Of a stretch of DNA of 64,000 nt, positions 1 through 9,537 are shown piece after piece; position 1 is the first letter of the stretch, and every line of letters starts with the position of its first letter. Position numbers and translations under genes: made by a program. The notes beneath the pieces are model-generated. The model saw only the letters and a program-made list of their open reading frames with translations, was not told the origin of the DNA and searched no databases. Source of the DNA: Kineothrix alysoides (GTDB lineage: Bacteria > Bacillota > Clostridia > Lachnospirales > Lachnospiraceae); assembly GCF_000732725.1 (NCBI RefSeq), contig NZ_JPNB01000001.1, forward strand, positions 124,001 through 188,000, read 5' to 3'.

Positions 1-1995
1 GGAGAGCTGATGGATATTGCCGCGGAATGGTGCAACAAGGGAGTCGTGTCCAATTTCGACAAGACGAAGGATTTGCCTTGCGGAGGGGTGCTGAAGACGG
101 ATAAGGTGCTGGTGATTTCCTCAGGCAGCGTATGGGATGCAGGAGAACAGGATAAAATGACGTTCTTCCGTGTAAAGGCGCTGATCGTCATTCCCATTGT
201 TATAGGCGGAGTGATAAGCCTCTATGCCTGTTTCGGAGAACATGCAAAGGAAAGGCAATGGCGGGTGGAGGATGTTAAGTTCTTAAACGACGCCGTTAAA
301 ATATTACAGGGTATCATTACGAAGAGAATCCAGAAGAATTCGCTCACAGGTTCCTATGCTTCGTTAGAGATGATTCTGGACAACGTAGGAAGCTCTATTT
401 ATGTAAGGGATATGCAGACGGGCGAGGTATTATTCGCCAATAGAGGCTTGCGCAACAACTTTTCTAAGGAGATTAAAAATCAGACGCTCGACCTTCTTTT
501 TGAAAAGGATTTGATCAAGGGTAACAGAAGGGGAAAGCAGGAGATTTACCAAGAGGAGAGGGAACGTTGGTATGACTTGTACTATACCCATATTACATGG
601 GTGGACGGACGGCCTGTCACCCTTTTTGCCATCTATGATATTACGGAGAAAAAGGTATATCAGAAAAAAATTGAACAGCAGGCCTACACGGATTTCCTTA
701 CCGGACTATACAACAGATTATGTTGTGAAAGAGATTTGGCACGTCACATCGATGAAGCGAGAAAAGACGGAAGTAAAGGAGCTTTGCTTTATTTGGATCT
801 GGATGACTTCAAGCATATCAATGACGGCTTGGGCCATCAGTATGGGGATGTTTTGCTTAAGGCAATTTCTCATAGCTTACAGCGTGTGGAGGAAATCGAG
901 AATTCCTGTTACCGCGTAGGCGGAGACGAATTCATCATTATCATTCCACCGAAAAGCCGGAGTAAATTCGATCAGATCATCTCAGATATCAAGCAGATTT
1001 TCGTTAAACCATGGTTTCTGAAGGATGCGGATTATTACTGCACCATGAGTATGGGAATCGTAGATTTCCCCGATGAAGGGGAGAGCGTCCATGAGCTCAT
1101 AAAAAAAGCCGATATCGCTATGTATGAGGCGAAGAAGCTGGGTAAGAACCGGGTGACCATGTATTCGGATAAGATAGATTCCAGCTCTAACAGACGTCTG
1201 GATATGGAAAAGAATATGAGAGATGCGGCGGTTTCAGGATATAAGGAATTCGAGGTTTATTTTCAGCCGATCATGGACATTCAATTGCCGGGAACGCCTT
1301 GTACGGGCGCGGAGGCACTCATCCGCTGGAACAGCGAGGAGCTGGGTTTCATTACGCCTGGTGAATTCATTCCTCTGGCGGAATACCTGGGTCTCATCAA
1401 TCCTATCGGAAACTATGTGCTGAGGCAGTCCTGCTTTTACTGTAAAAAGTGGAACGATAACGGGTTCCCCAACTACAAGGTAAATGTGAATTTATCGGTG
1501 GTGCAGCTATTGCAGACAGACATTGTGGAAATTGTCGCCCAGACATTGAAGGATACCGGAATTAATCCAAGGAATCTTACGCTGGAGGTAACAGAAAGTC
1601 TTGCGATCAATGATATGGAGCGTATGAAATCCATACTTGGCAAGATCAAGAAATTGGGGGTGCGCATTGCACTGGATGATTTCGGCACCGGCTATTCGTC
1701 TTTAAATCATATAAGGGAGATTCCCTTCGACGTAATAAAGGTAGACCAGAGCTTCGTGAAGGATTTGGCGGGGGATGCTTATTCCCAGTCGTTTATCCGT
1801 ATGGTGGCGGAGCTTGCCGATGCGATAGATGTGTCCATCTGCGTGGAAGGAATCGAGACCAAGGAGCAGTATAAGGTTTTGGAAGGCATGAAGGTACGTC
1901 TGGTACAGGGCTATTATTTCGATAAACCGTTGCCAAGGGTGGAATTCGAGAAAAAATATATGAATACTAACAAAAACGAGGAGGAGAAGAAATGA
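1..1995 (+). CDS. GGDEF-EAL cyclic-di-GMP turnover protein (5' end missing)
   Basis: The frame is already open at base 1 (three codons precede the first ATG at 10), so the gene probably starts upstream of the window. The visible part has a GAF-like N-terminal stretch with hydrophobic IVIPIVIGG, a PAS-like middle part (about residues 105-215), a GGDEF domain with an intact RVGGDEF signature near residues 302-308, and a C-terminal EAL domain. EAL motifs are all present: EALIRW (about 434), [31 protein letters not shown] and QGYYFDKPL. The protein could therefore both make and hydrolyse cyclic di-GMP. The RxxD inhibitory site expected just before GGDEF is absent (EIEN there). Its stop overlaps the purH start (ATGA), suggesting translational coupling. 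The sensory part is cut, so the input signal is unknown. Confidence 0.9.
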   Translation, partial: GELMDIAAEWCNKGVVSNFDKTKDLPCGGVLKTDKVLVISSGSVWDAGEQDKMTFFRVKALIVIPIVIGGVISLYACFGEHAKERQWRVEDVKFLNDAVKILQGIITKRIQKNSLTGSYASLEMILDNVGSSIYVRDMQTGEVLFANRGLRNNFSKEIKNQTLDLLFEKDLIKGNRRGKQEIYQEERERWYDLYYTHITWVDGRPVTLFAIYDITEKKVYQKKIEQQAYTDFLTGLYNRLCCERDLARHIDEARKDGSKGALLYLDLDDFKHINDGLGHQYGDVLLKAISHSLQRVEEIENSCYRVGGDEFIIIIPPKSRSKFDQIISDIKQIFVKPWFLKDADYYCTMSMGIVDFPDEGESVHELIKKADIAMYEAKKLGKNRVTMYSDKIDSSSNRRLDMEKNMRDAAVSGYKEFEVYFQPIMDIQLPGTPCTGAEALIRWNSEELGFITPGEFIPLAEYLGLINPIGNYVLRQSCFYCKKWNDNGFPNYKVNVNLSVVQLLQTDIVEIVAQTLKDTGINPRNLTLEVTESLAINDMERMKSILGKIKKLGVRIALDDFGTGYSSLNHIREIPFDVIKVDQSFVKDLAGDAYSQSFIRMVAELADAIDVSICVEGIETKEQYKVLEGMKVRLVQGYYFDKPLPRVEFEKKYMNTNKNEEEKK

Positions 1996-3545
1996 GAGCA
2001 TTGATCAGTGTTTCGGACAAAACGGGCGTAGTGGAGTTTGCCAAAGAGCTTGTGGGTTTGGGAGCCCAAATTATTTCCACGGGCGGCACTTATGCCAAGC
2101 TGAAGGAGGAGGGGGTTCCTGCGGTAGAAATTTCTGAGATTACCGGTTTCCCGGAGTGCCTGGACGGAAGGGTAAAAACGCTTCATCCGGCAGTGCATGC
2201 AGGACTTTTGGCGATGCGTTCCAATCCGGAGCATATGAAACAGCTCGAAACTTTGAATATTGAACCTATCGACATCGTGGTGGTGAACCTCTATCCTTTT
2301 AAGGCAACGATCTTGAAAGACGGAGTGACGAGGGCGGAAGCGGTAGAGAATATCGATATAGGCGGACCCACTATGCTTCGAAGTGCAGCCAAAAATTATC
2401 AGGATGTTGCGGTTGTGACGGACCCTTCCGATTATGAGAAGGTAATTTCCGAGCTCAAGGCGGGCGGCAGCGTATCTCTGGATACGAAGTTCTATTTGAT
2501 GCAGAAGGTATTCATGCATACCTCCAATTACGATACGATGATTGCGGATTATTTGAAGAAGGAAAGAGATGATCACGGATTCCCGGAGACGCTGACCATG
2601 ACCTTCGAAAAGGTGCAGGAAATGCGCTACGGCGAGAATCCCCATCAGAAAGCGGCTTTCTACCGTGAAATAGGCAAGAAGAAGGGCTCTCTCGTGGACG
2701 CGAAGCAGTACAACGGAAAAGAGCTTTCCTTCAATAACATTAACGATACTAACGGTGCGCTGGAGCTTTTGAAGGAATTCACGGAGCCTACTGTCGTAGG
2801 CTGCAAGCACGGCAATCCTTGCGGCGTAGCCAGCCGCGACAACATTTACGATGCGTGGGCCAGCGCTTACAGTGCGGACAAAACCTCTATTTTCGGCGGT
2901 ATCGTGGTGTGCAATAGAGAAGTGACTAAGAAAATGGCTGAGGAGATGAATGAGATTTTCCTGGAGGTAGTGGTAGCGCCCTCCTATGAAAAGGAAGCAT
3001 TGGAAACGCTCTGTTCCAAGAAAAATATTCGCGTACTTGAATTGAAAGATATTGAAATCAGCCAAGATCCTAATGCATATGATATGAAGAAGGTAAACGG
3101 CGGATTAATTATCCAGACCATTGATTCCGAGCTTTATAACGAAGAGGACTTCAAGGTCGTTACGAAGACACAGCCGACCCGGAGCCAGCTGGAGGATATG
3201 AAATTCGGCATGAAAGTAGTCAAATTCGTAAAATCGAACGGCATCGCTGTAGTAAAGAATAAGCAAAGCATCGGTATCGGCCCCGGACAAGTGAATCGCA
3301 TATGGCCGACGAAGCAGAGCTTCGAGCATGCGGAGGAATTGATCGGACCGGATGCGATCAAGGGAGCGGTACTTGCCTCAGATGCATTCTTCCCCTTTGA
3401 CGATATCGTGGAAGCTGCTTATCAGGCCGGAATCACGGCGATTATTCAGCCGGGAGGAGCGATGAGAGACCAGCTCTCTATCGATAAGTGTGATGAATAC
3501 GGCATCGCCATGGTATTTACAGGAATGAGACATTTCAAACATTAA
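1992..3545 (+). CDS. purH: Bifunctional AICAR formyltransferase / IMP cyclohydrolase
   Basis: Catalyses the last two steps of de novo purine synthesis: formylation of AICAR with 10-formyl-tetrahydrofolate, then ring closure to IMP, in the cytosol. The N-terminal methylglyoxal-synthase-like IMP cyclohydrolase domain begins [10 protein letters not shown] and contains GRVKTLHP. The formyltransferase domain carries RYGENPHQ, the catalytic Lys-His in CKHGNPCG, and GPGQVNR. Length (517 residues) is normal for the family. The ATG overlaps the stop of the preceding GGDEF-EAL gene and is preceded by GAGGAGAAG. Unusually for a purine gene, no other pur gene is adjacent; its neighbours are a cyclic-di-GMP enzyme and a DHH phosphoesterase. 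Confidence 0.97.
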   Translation: MRALISVSDKTGVVEFAKELVGLGAQIISTGGTYAKLKEEGVPAVEISEITGFPECLDGRVKTLHPAVHAGLLAMRSNPEHMKQLETLNIEPIDIVVVNLYPFKATILKDGVTRAEAVENIDIGGPTMLRSAAKNYQDVAVVTDPSDYEKVISELKAGGSVSLDTKFYLMQKVFMHTSNYDTMIADYLKKERDDHGFPETLTMTFEKVQEMRYGENPHQKAAFYREIGKKKGSLVDAKQYNGKELSFNNINDTNGALELLKEFTEPTVVGCKHGNPCGVASRDNIYDAWASAYSADKTSIFGGIVVCNREVTKKMAEEMNEIFLEVVVAPSYEKEALETLCSKKNIRVLELKDIEISQDPNAYDMKKVNGGLIIQTIDSELYNEEDFKVVTKTQPTRSQLEDMKFGMKVVKFVKSNGIAVVKNKQSIGIGPGQVNRIWPTKQSFEHAEELIGPDAIKGAVLASDAFFPFDDIVEAAYQAGITAIIQPGGAMRDQLSIDKCDEYGIAMVFTGMRHFKH

Positions 3546-3577
3546 TAAATTGGGATAATAAATTAAGAGGAGAGGAC

Positions 3578-5089
3578 ATGCGGCTGAAGGATTTGGAGGG
3601 GTATAAGCATATCGTGATACAATGTCACGATAACCCGGACGCGGACGCCATCGCTTCGGGCTACGGCCTTTACTGCTATTTCAAGAGCAGAAATAAGGAC
3701 GCGGCTCTCATTTACAGCGGAAAGAACCGGATACAGAAGAAGAATCTGGAGCTTATGATAGAAAAACTTCAGATTCCCATTCAATATTGGGATAAGAACG
3801 AGGCGGTGGAAGGACTGCTCATCACGGTGGACTGTCAGTATGGGGCCGGTAACGTGACGAAGCTTACGGCTTCTCAGGTAGCGATTATCGACCATCATCA
3901 AATCGAAATCGAAGGTGTCCGCCTTAGTGAAATCCGCTCTAACCTTGGAAGCTGTTCTACCTTAGTATGGAAAATGATGAGCGACGAGGGCTTTGATTTT
4001 GCGGAAGAGAAGCGGCTTGGAACGGCGTTGTATTATGGCCTGTATTCCGATACAAATCAGTTTTCAGAAGTCTACAACCCGCTGGACATGGATATGAAGG
4101 ACAGTGTGCCTTGTGAAAAGAGTCTGATTAATTTATTCCGCAATTCCAATCTGTCGCTAGAGGAGTTGGAAATAGCGGGAATCGCTATGCTTCGTTATAT
4201 CTATAACGACGACCACTTATATGCGATTATCAAAGCCCAGCCCTGTGATCCGAATATTCTCGGACTGATCAGCGATTTTTTGCTTCAGGTGGACGGGGTG
4301 AATACATGCGTGGTCTATAACGAGCAGGAGGAACGGTATAAGATTTCCGTAAGGAGCTGCATCAAAGAGGTCAATGCCAGTGAGCTGGCGGCATTTTTGA
4401 CCGAGGGCATCGGCTCCGGCGGCGGACATAGGGAGAAGGCGGGAGGAATCATATCCAAGAGGCTGTATGCCGAACATTTTCCCACTCTTCATTCGGAGGC
4501 CTATTTCAGTCAGCGGATGAACGAATATTTTAATGACTGTGAAATTATAATCGCAGGAAAGGTGCCGATGGTTCACGGATCGATGAAGGATTACAAAAAA
4601 AAGAGAATCCCGGTCGGCTATGTAAAGGCGGCGGAGATACTGCCTGAGGGCACGCCTATCATGGTCCGCACCCTGGAGGGTGACATAGACATGGTGGTGG
4701 AACCGGATCTGATTATTATGATAGGCATAAAAGGAGAGGTTTATCCCATAAAGGAGAAGAAGTTTCTCCAGTGCTATCAGGTGCTTGAAGAAAAATATAA
4801 TGCTTCGATGTATACGGCGGAAAATGAATATGTCCCTACCGTAAAAAACATACTGGACGGAAGCAGCAAGATACTGACCGATTATGCGAAGACCTGTATT
4901 ACAAGCGGAGAGACGTATATTCATGCGATGGCTTTAGATCATAGGGTGAAGATATTTACCGCATGGGACAGTGAGAAATATATTCTCGGAAAGCCCGGAG
5001 ATTTTCTGGCAGTCAGAAGCGAGGATGAGGACGATATTTATATTGTGGAAAAGGATTTGTTCCACAAAAGTTATGAGGAGATAATGTAA
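3578..5089 (+). CDS. DHH/DHHA1 phosphoesterase with long C-terminal extension
   Basis: N-terminal DHH domain with the manganese-binding motifs HDNPDAD (near residue 18), a DCQ motif, IDHHQ (about residue 107) and YSDTNQF. The DHHA1 domain carries GSGGGHREKAGG (about residue 280). This is the NrnA/RecJ-like family, whose characterised members degrade short oligoribonucleotides, pAp or cyclic dinucleotides. At 503 residues it is much longer than NrnA (about 320). The last ~170 residues form an additional region with VRTLEGDIDMVVEPD and KKFLQCYQVLEEKY, which I do not recognise. RBS AGAGGAGAGG precedes the ATG. It lies 32 bp after purH and may be cotranscribed with the GGDEF-EAL gene, so pGpG or other nanoRNA cleavage is a reasonable but unproved role. 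Confidence 0.85.
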   Translation: MRLKDLEGYKHIVIQCHDNPDADAIASGYGLYCYFKSRNKDAALIYSGKNRIQKKNLELMIEKLQIPIQYWDKNEAVEGLLITVDCQYGAGNVTKLTASQVAIIDHHQIEIEGVRLSEIRSNLGSCSTLVWKMMSDEGFDFAEEKRLGTALYYGLYSDTNQFSEVYNPLDMDMKDSVPCEKSLINLFRNSNLSLEELEIAGIAMLRYIYNDDHLYAIIKAQPCDPNILGLISDFLLQVDGVNTCVVYNEQEERYKISVRSCIKEVNASELAAFLTEGIGSGGGHREKAGGIISKRLYAEHFPTLHSEAYFSQRMNEYFNDCEIIIAGKVPMVHGSMKDYKKKRIPVGYVKAAEILPEGTPIMVRTLEGDIDMVVEPDLIIMIGIKGEVYPIKEKKFLQCYQVLEEKYNASMYTAENEYVPTVKNILDGSSKILTDYAKTCITSGETYIHAMALDHRVKIFTAWDSEKYILGKPGDFLAVRSEDEDDIYIVEKDLFHKSYEEIM

Positions 5090-5118
5090 TAATTCCCGCG
5101 AATGCGGGAATTATTACA
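5085..5118 (+). terminator. 15-bp perfect inverted repeat over the stop of the DHH gene
   Basis: TGTAATAATTCCCGC (5085-5099) and its exact complement (5104-5118) flank a four-base GAAT loop. The left arm contains the TAA stop codon of the DHH gene. Only a short TTT follows, so it is either a weak intrinsic terminator or a 3'-end stabilising hairpin. Confidence 0.6.
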
Positions 5119-5259
5119 TTTAAAAGGGGAGTTTTTACATGGAGAAAAAATTGGATGGAATATGTGATAATATTTTGTAGTTCAATTGTTTATTATTTTT
5201 ATTCTTAGAGCAGTATAAGCAGACGGCATGGAAAAATGCCCCCGTTTGCAGCGCGTGAG

Positions 5260-5297
5260 AAAAGGACTGTTTACACAGACAAAACAGTCCTTTTTTC
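5260..5297 (+). terminator. Rho-independent terminator before glnS
   Basis: The stem AAAGGACTGTTT / AAACAGTCCTTT (5261-5272 with 5282-5293) closes a nine-base loop and runs into TTTTTT. It lies about 150 bp before glnS and separates it from the upstream purH/DHH unit. A smaller GGCAT/ATGCC hairpin sits at 5224-5239. Confidence 0.75.
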
Positions 5298-5393
5298 GTT
5301 ACATTTTTTGTGAGGAAGAAGGAAAGTCCTTTATTATTTCTTGTTTTTGTGCTAAGATAGGTGTGTTAGCAATTTTGCTTGCAGTCAGCATTG

Positions 5394-5450
5394 AGGAGGT
5401 AGCCTGTTACAGATATTTATACCATAATTTTAACAGGCAGAGAGTGAAAA
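5394..5450 (+). promoter_or_regulatory. Orphan strong Shine-Dalgarno plus spacer hairpin ahead of glnS
   Basis: AGGAGGT (5394-5400) is the best ribosome site in this region but lies 50 bases from the glnS ATG. Immediately after it, GCCTGTTA (5402-5409) pairs perfectly with TAACAGGC (5431-5438) around a 21-base loop. Folding removes 37 bases and leaves about 13 between the site and ATG. Only a weak AGAGAG sits at normal spacing. No T-box specifier or T-box sequence was seen. Confidence 0.45.
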
Positions 5451-7139
5451 ATGAGCGAAATAATAAAGACAGAAAATAAAGAAAACGGTTCCAGAAATTT
5501 CATCGAACAGATTATAGAGAAGGATCTGGCGGAGGGCGTTTACGATACCGTACACACAAGATTTCCGCCCGAGCCTAACGGCTATCTGCATATTGGACAT
5601 GCCAAGAGTATTCTTCTTAATTATGGTCTGGCACAGGAGTATAACGGGAAGTTCAACATGCGCTTCGATGACACGAATCCCACGAAAGAGAAGACGGAAT
5701 TCGTAGAATCAATCAAAGCGGACATCACATGGCTGGGAGCAGACTGGGAGGACCGTTTGTACTTCGCCTCCGATTACTTCGAGCAGATGTATAAAGGAGC
5801 TGTGAGATTAATTGAAAAGGGAAAGGCATATGTTTCCGAATTGACTGCGGAACAGATGCGTGAATATCGGGGTACTCTTACGGAGCCCGGCAAGGACGAT
5901 CCCAACAGGGACAGAAGCGTAAGTGAGAATCTGGAGCTGTTTGAAAATATGAAAAACGGCCTTTATAAGGATGGCGAAAAGGTGCTGCGGGCTAAAATCG
6001 ATATGAAATCGCCTAATATCAATATGCGCGATCCGATTATTTACAGGGTGGCACATATGACGCATCACAATACGGGAGATAAATGGTGCATCTATCCGAT
6101 GTATGATTTCGCTCATCCCATCGAGGACGCTATCGAGGGCATTACCCATTCCATCTGTACGCTGGAGTTCGAGGATCACAGACCACTTTACGACTGGGTG
6201 GTGAGAGAACTGGAATATCCTCATCCTCCCAAGCAGATTGAATTCGCTAAGATGTATCTGACCAATGTGGTAACGGGGAAGAGATATATTAAGAAGCTGG
6301 TAGAGGATGGAATTGTAGACGGCTGGGACGACCCGAGACTGGTATCCATCGCAGCTTTGAAGAGAAGAGGCTTTACACCCGAGTCCATTAAGATGTTCGT
6401 GGATTTGTGCGGCGTTTCCAAGAGCAATTCTTCTGCTGATTACGCGATGCTGGAATATTGCATCAGGGAAGACTTAAAACTGAAACGGCCGAGAATGATG
6501 GCTGTACTGGATCCGGTGAAATTGATTATCGACAATTATCCGGAGGGTCAGACAGAGATGATGGCCGTTCCTAATAATTTGGAAAATGAGGAATTGGGAA
6601 CGAGAGAGGTTCCTTTCGGAAGAGAACTCTATATTGACCGCGAGGACTTTATGGAAGAGCCCCCTAAGAAATATTTCCGTTTGTATCCCGGCAACGAAGT
6701 GCGTCTGATGAATGCTTATTTCGTGACTTGCACCAGCTTTGTCAAGGATGAAAGCGGCAAGGTGACTGAGGTTCATTGTACCTACGACCCTGAGACGAGA
6801 AGCGGCTTGGGCTTTACCGGAAGAAAGGTAAAGGGTACCATTCACTGGGTGCCTGCAAGGCAGGCGGTAAAGGCGGAGATTAGATTATACGAGAACATTA
6901 TAGATGAAGAAAAGGGCGTTTATAATGAAGACGGCAGTTTGAATTTGAATCCCAATTCTCTCGCCATATTGAAGGATTGCTATTTGGAGCCGGCATTAGC
7001 GGCGGCGAAGGAATTAGAGAGCTTTCAGTTCGTGCGTCAGGGATATTTCTGCGTGGATCATAAGGATTCGAAGCCGGACGGCCTTGTGTTTAATAGAATC
7101 GTATCCTTAAAAAGTTCTTATACACTGCCTAAGGACTAA
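5451..7139 (+). CDS. glnS: Glutaminyl-tRNA synthetase
   Basis: Class I aminoacyl-tRNA synthetase that charges tRNA-Gln directly with glutamine. The N-terminal Rossmann half carries [16 protein letters not shown] (HIGH at about residues 47-50) and RFDDTNP, both characteristic of GlnRS. The DGWDDPR motif follows the KMSKS region, and the C-terminal beta-barrel anticodon-binding domain includes [14 protein letters not shown]. Length of 562 residues matches bacterial GlnRS. The KMSKS-equivalent reads VVTGKR, whereas E. coli has VMSKR, so the Lys-Arg pair is kept but Met-Ser is changed. The immediate ribosome site is weak (see 5394-5450). DUF2225 and MocR genes follow closely on the same strand. 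Confidence 0.96.
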   Translation: MSEIIKTENKENGSRNFIEQIIEKDLAEGVYDTVHTRFPPEPNGYLHIGHAKSILLNYGLAQEYNGKFNMRFDDTNPTKEKTEFVESIKADITWLGADWEDRLYFASDYFEQMYKGAVRLIEKGKAYVSELTAEQMREYRGTLTEPGKDDPNRDRSVSENLELFENMKNGLYKDGEKVLRAKIDMKSPNINMRDPIIYRVAHMTHHNTGDKWCIYPMYDFAHPIEDAIEGITHSICTLEFEDHRPLYDWVVRELEYPHPPKQIEFAKMYLTNVVTGKRYIKKLVEDGIVDGWDDPRLVSIAALKRRGFTPESIKMFVDLCGVSKSNSSADYAMLEYCIREDLKLKRPRMMAVLDPVKLIIDNYPEGQTEMMAVPNNLENEELGTREVPFGRELYIDREDFMEEPPKKYFRLYPGNEVRLMNAYFVTCTSFVKDESGKVTEVHCTYDPETRSGLGFTGRKVKGTIHWVPARQAVKAEIRLYENIIDEEKGVYNEDGSLNLNPNSLAILKDCYLEPALAAAKELESFQFVRQGYFCVDHKDSKPDGLVFNRIVSLKSSYTLPKD

Positions 7140-7168
7140 AGGAAAAAAATAGATATTGGAGGTTGAGT

Positions 7169-8023
7169 ATGTCTGGATTATTATCGGGATTGGAGCAATT
7201 TGGTCTGAGCGGCTTGGAGAATATGGATTTATATGAGAAGCCGAAGCAGGAGGAAGAAGCAAAGGCGGAAGTCGAACAGGTCGTTCAGGAGCAGGATTTT
7301 TTATTTGATAAGACCTTTACCTGTCCTATTTGCGACAAAGAGTTTAAGACGAGAACTGTTAAAATCGGTAAGGCAAAATTAATAGGAACGGATATGGATT
7401 TGCGTCCTAAATATGAGCATGTGGATTTGCTTAAATATGATATTATCATGTGCCCCAGCTGTGGTTATGCGGCGCTCAGCAGATATTTTAAATTTATCAC
7501 ATCGCCGCAGGCTAAGAGAATTAAGGAAGCAATTTCCAGCAAGTTTAAGCCGATTAACGAATATAAAGAAATCTATACTTATGATGAAGCATTAGAGCGC
7601 TATAAGCTGACGTTGGCTAACGCTATCGTGAAGATTGCCAAGCCCAGCGAAAAAGCATATATCTGTCTGAAAACGGCATGGCTTCTGCGCGGAAAGGGAG
7701 AAGCTCTGGATAAAGAAGCCCCTAATTATGCGGAGGTGAAGAAGAAGACAGACGCCGAAGAAGCAGAATTCCTGAGAAATGCACTGGACGGATTCCTTGC
7801 GGCAAGGCAGGCGGAGAACTTCCCGATGTGCGGCATGGACGAGCCTACGGTGGACTATTTGATTTCAGTAATCGCTATTAAATTCGAGCAGTTCGATGTG
7901 GCGTCGAAGCTGATTTCACAGATTATCGCATCTCAGACTACGAACCCTCGAATGAAGGAGAAGGCGCGTACCCTGAAGGACCAGATTGTAAAACAGATTA
8001 AGCTGAAAAATGCAGGAAAGTAA
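7169..8023 (+). CDS. DUF2225 family zinc-ribbon protein
   Basis: An acidic N-terminal leader of about 45 residues is followed by a DUF2225-type region: CPICDKEF and, about 45 residues later, CPSCGYAALSRYF, two CxxC pairs that probably bind one zinc. The helical remainder resembles TPR repeats, with AEFLRNALDGFLAARQAE and tryptophan-poor helices. ATG at 7169 is preferred because GGAGG (7158-7162) lies six bases upstream; an in-frame TTG at 7163 would have no spacing. The protein has no known reaction. It sits between glnS and a MocR-type regulator and probably shares their transcript. Confidence 0.85.
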   Translation: MSGLLSGLEQFGLSGLENMDLYEKPKQEEEAKAEVEQVVQEQDFLFDKTFTCPICDKEFKTRTVKIGKAKLIGTDMDLRPKYEHVDLLKYDIIMCPSCGYAALSRYFKFITSPQAKRIKEAISSKFKPINEYKEIYTYDEALERYKLTLANAIVKIAKPSEKAYICLKTAWLLRGKGEALDKEAPNYAEVKKKTDAEEAEFLRNALDGFLAARQAENFPMCGMDEPTVDYLISVIAIKFEQFDVASKLISQIIASQTTNPRMKEKARTLKDQIVKQIKLKNAGK

Positions 8024-8038
8024 GAAAGATAAGAAACG

Positions 8039-9463
8039 ATGAACGATTTGGCCATTGAACTTCGCCAGGACGGCGAAACACATTTATATGAGCAAATCTA
8101 TGAACATATTAAACAAGAGATAAGAAAAGGGAAGCTTCCCAAAGGTGAGAAGCTTCCCTCTACGCGTTCTTTAGCGGAATTTCTCGAGGTATCACGGGGG
8201 ACGGTGGAAATTGCCTACGGGCAGCTTCTGTCCGAGGGATATATAGAATCCAAACCATACAAAGGCTATTTTGTATGCGGGATAGACGAGATATTTTTTC
8301 TGGAAGGAGAAAGCGGAAGGAAGATAAGAGAACTGCCCAAGGAAGTAATGGGGCGAGAAGAGAGGAAAACTCCCTATGTATTCGACTTCTCACCTAACGC
8401 TATCGATATGACGGCTTTTCCCTTCGCTACCTGGAAGAAAATCACAAAGAACATTCTGGTAGATGCCAACAGTGAGATGTTCGCCTCCGGCTCTCCGAAG
8501 GGAGACTGGAAGCTTAGGGAAATCATTAGCCGCTATCTGCATTCCTCAAGAGGGGTGAACTGTATGCCGGAGCAGATTATTGTAGGTGCGGGCAACGATT
8601 ACCTTCTTATGCTTTTAGAGAAGATATTGGGGCGGCATGTGAAGATAGCCATGGAGAACCCTACTTATAAGAGAGCATACCGTATTTTCGATTCTTTTGC
8701 ATACCAAATCAGCCCGGTGGAACTGGACGCAGGAGGAATGAGCGTAGAGAAACTCAGGGAAAGCGATGCACAGGTAGCCTATGTAATGCCCTCCCATCAA
8801 TATCCTACGGGAATTGTTATGCCTATCGGGAGACGGATGGAGCTGCTTAAGTGGGCGGAGGAGAAAGAGGAACGTTATCTGATTGAGGATGACTACGACA
8901 GCGAATTTCGATTCAAGGGAAAACCGGTACCATCCCTTCAAGCCTCAGATTGGGCAGGGAAGGTGATTTACATCGGAACGTTTTCCAAAGCTATCGCACC
9001 CGCCATTCGTATCAGCTACATGGTACTCCCTCCGCCCCTCTTGGAGCGATATGAGAAAAAGTGCTCTTTCTATTCCACCACGGTATCCAGGATCGATCAG
9101 CGCATATTGGGTGAATTTATTGAAAAAGGGCATTTCGAACGCCATTTGAACAAGATGAGGAAAATATACAGAGAAAAGCATGATCTGCTTCTTAGCGAAT
9201 GTAAGGACATGGAAGAGTGCTTCCAGCTATCAGGAGAGGGAGCGGGGCTTCATATCCTCCTTCGGGATAAGGCAGGACGGGGGGAGAAGGAGCTGTTAAG
9301 GCTGGCTGCCGCAGAGGGGGTGAGAGCATATGGGCTCTCAGAGGCTTATATTGGCGAGGCCGTACCGAAGGGAAAAGAAGATATGATAATTTTGGGATAT
9401 GCCGCCCTAAGCAAGACCCAGATCAGTAAAGGGCTTGAGATATTAAAAAAAGTCTGGATATGA
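8039..9463 (+). CDS. MocR-type regulator (GntR HTH fused to aminotransferase-like domain)
   Basis: Residues 1-80 form a GntR winged helix (LYEQIYEHIKQEI, KLPSTRSLAEFLEVSRGTV, YGQLLSEGYI). The rest is a class I aminotransferase-like fold with GAGNDYL, DDYDSEFRF and the PLP-lysine motif GTFSKAIAP. Characterised MocR proteins such as PdxR and GabR use PLP to control vitamin B6 or GABA genes; the target here is unknown. At 474 residues it is full length. It starts 16 bp after the DUF2225 gene and is the last gene before a strong terminator. Codons near the start repeat GAAGCTTCCC twice within about 25 bp. Confidence 0.92.
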   Translation: MNDLAIELRQDGETHLYEQIYEHIKQEIRKGKLPKGEKLPSTRSLAEFLEVSRGTVEIAYGQLLSEGYIESKPYKGYFVCGIDEIFFLEGESGRKIRELPKEVMGREERKTPYVFDFSPNAIDMTAFPFATWKKITKNILVDANSEMFASGSPKGDWKLREIISRYLHSSRGVNCMPEQIIVGAGNDYLLMLLEKILGRHVKIAMENPTYKRAYRIFDSFAYQISPVELDAGGMSVEKLRESDAQVAYVMPSHQYPTGIVMPIGRRMELLKWAEEKEERYLIEDDYDSEFRFKGKPVPSLQASDWAGKVIYIGTFSKAIAPAIRISYMVLPPPLLERYEKKCSFYSTTVSRIDQRILGEFIEKGHFERHLNKMRKIYREKHDLLLSECKDMEECFQLSGEGAGLHILLRDKAGRGEKELLRLAAAEGVRAYGLSEAYIGEAVPKGKEDMIILGYAALSKTQISKGLEILKKVWI

Positions 9464-9476
9464 TTCCAGACTTTTT
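9447..9476. terminator. Intrinsic terminator, probably bidirectional
   Basis: AAAAAGTCTGGA (9447-9458) pairs perfectly with TCCAGACTTTTT (9465-9476) around TATGAT. A-run and T-run on either side allow it to work for the MocR gene on the plus strand and the converging small gene on the minus strand. It overlaps the last codons of the MocR gene. Confidence 0.85.
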
Positions 9477-9537
9477 ACTTCTTTAATTAGGAAAGAGCTC
9501 CTATTAAAGAAAAATGGATGTGCAGTTTTTGTTTTTA

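Noticed and set aside
1914-3065. 383-codon minus-strand open frame
   Set aside because: It lies wholly opposite purH, whose family motifs are unmistakable; the translation is low in recognisable features and has no ribosome site.
4217-4924. 235-codon minus-strand open frame
   Set aside because: Shadow of the DHH phosphoesterase gene; no ribosome site or motif.
5300-5450. T-box riboswitch for glnS
   Set aside because: The conserved T-box sequence (TGGNACCGCG type) and a specifier stem were looked for and not seen.
5228-5479. 83-codon open frame before glnS
   Set aside because: It runs through a clear intrinsic terminator and into the glnS start in another frame; there is no ribosome site.
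8131-8165. Inverted and direct GAAGCTTCCC repeat as an operator
   Set aside because: It lies inside codons for the conserved KLPKGEKLPS part of the GntR domain, so protein sequence explains it well enough.
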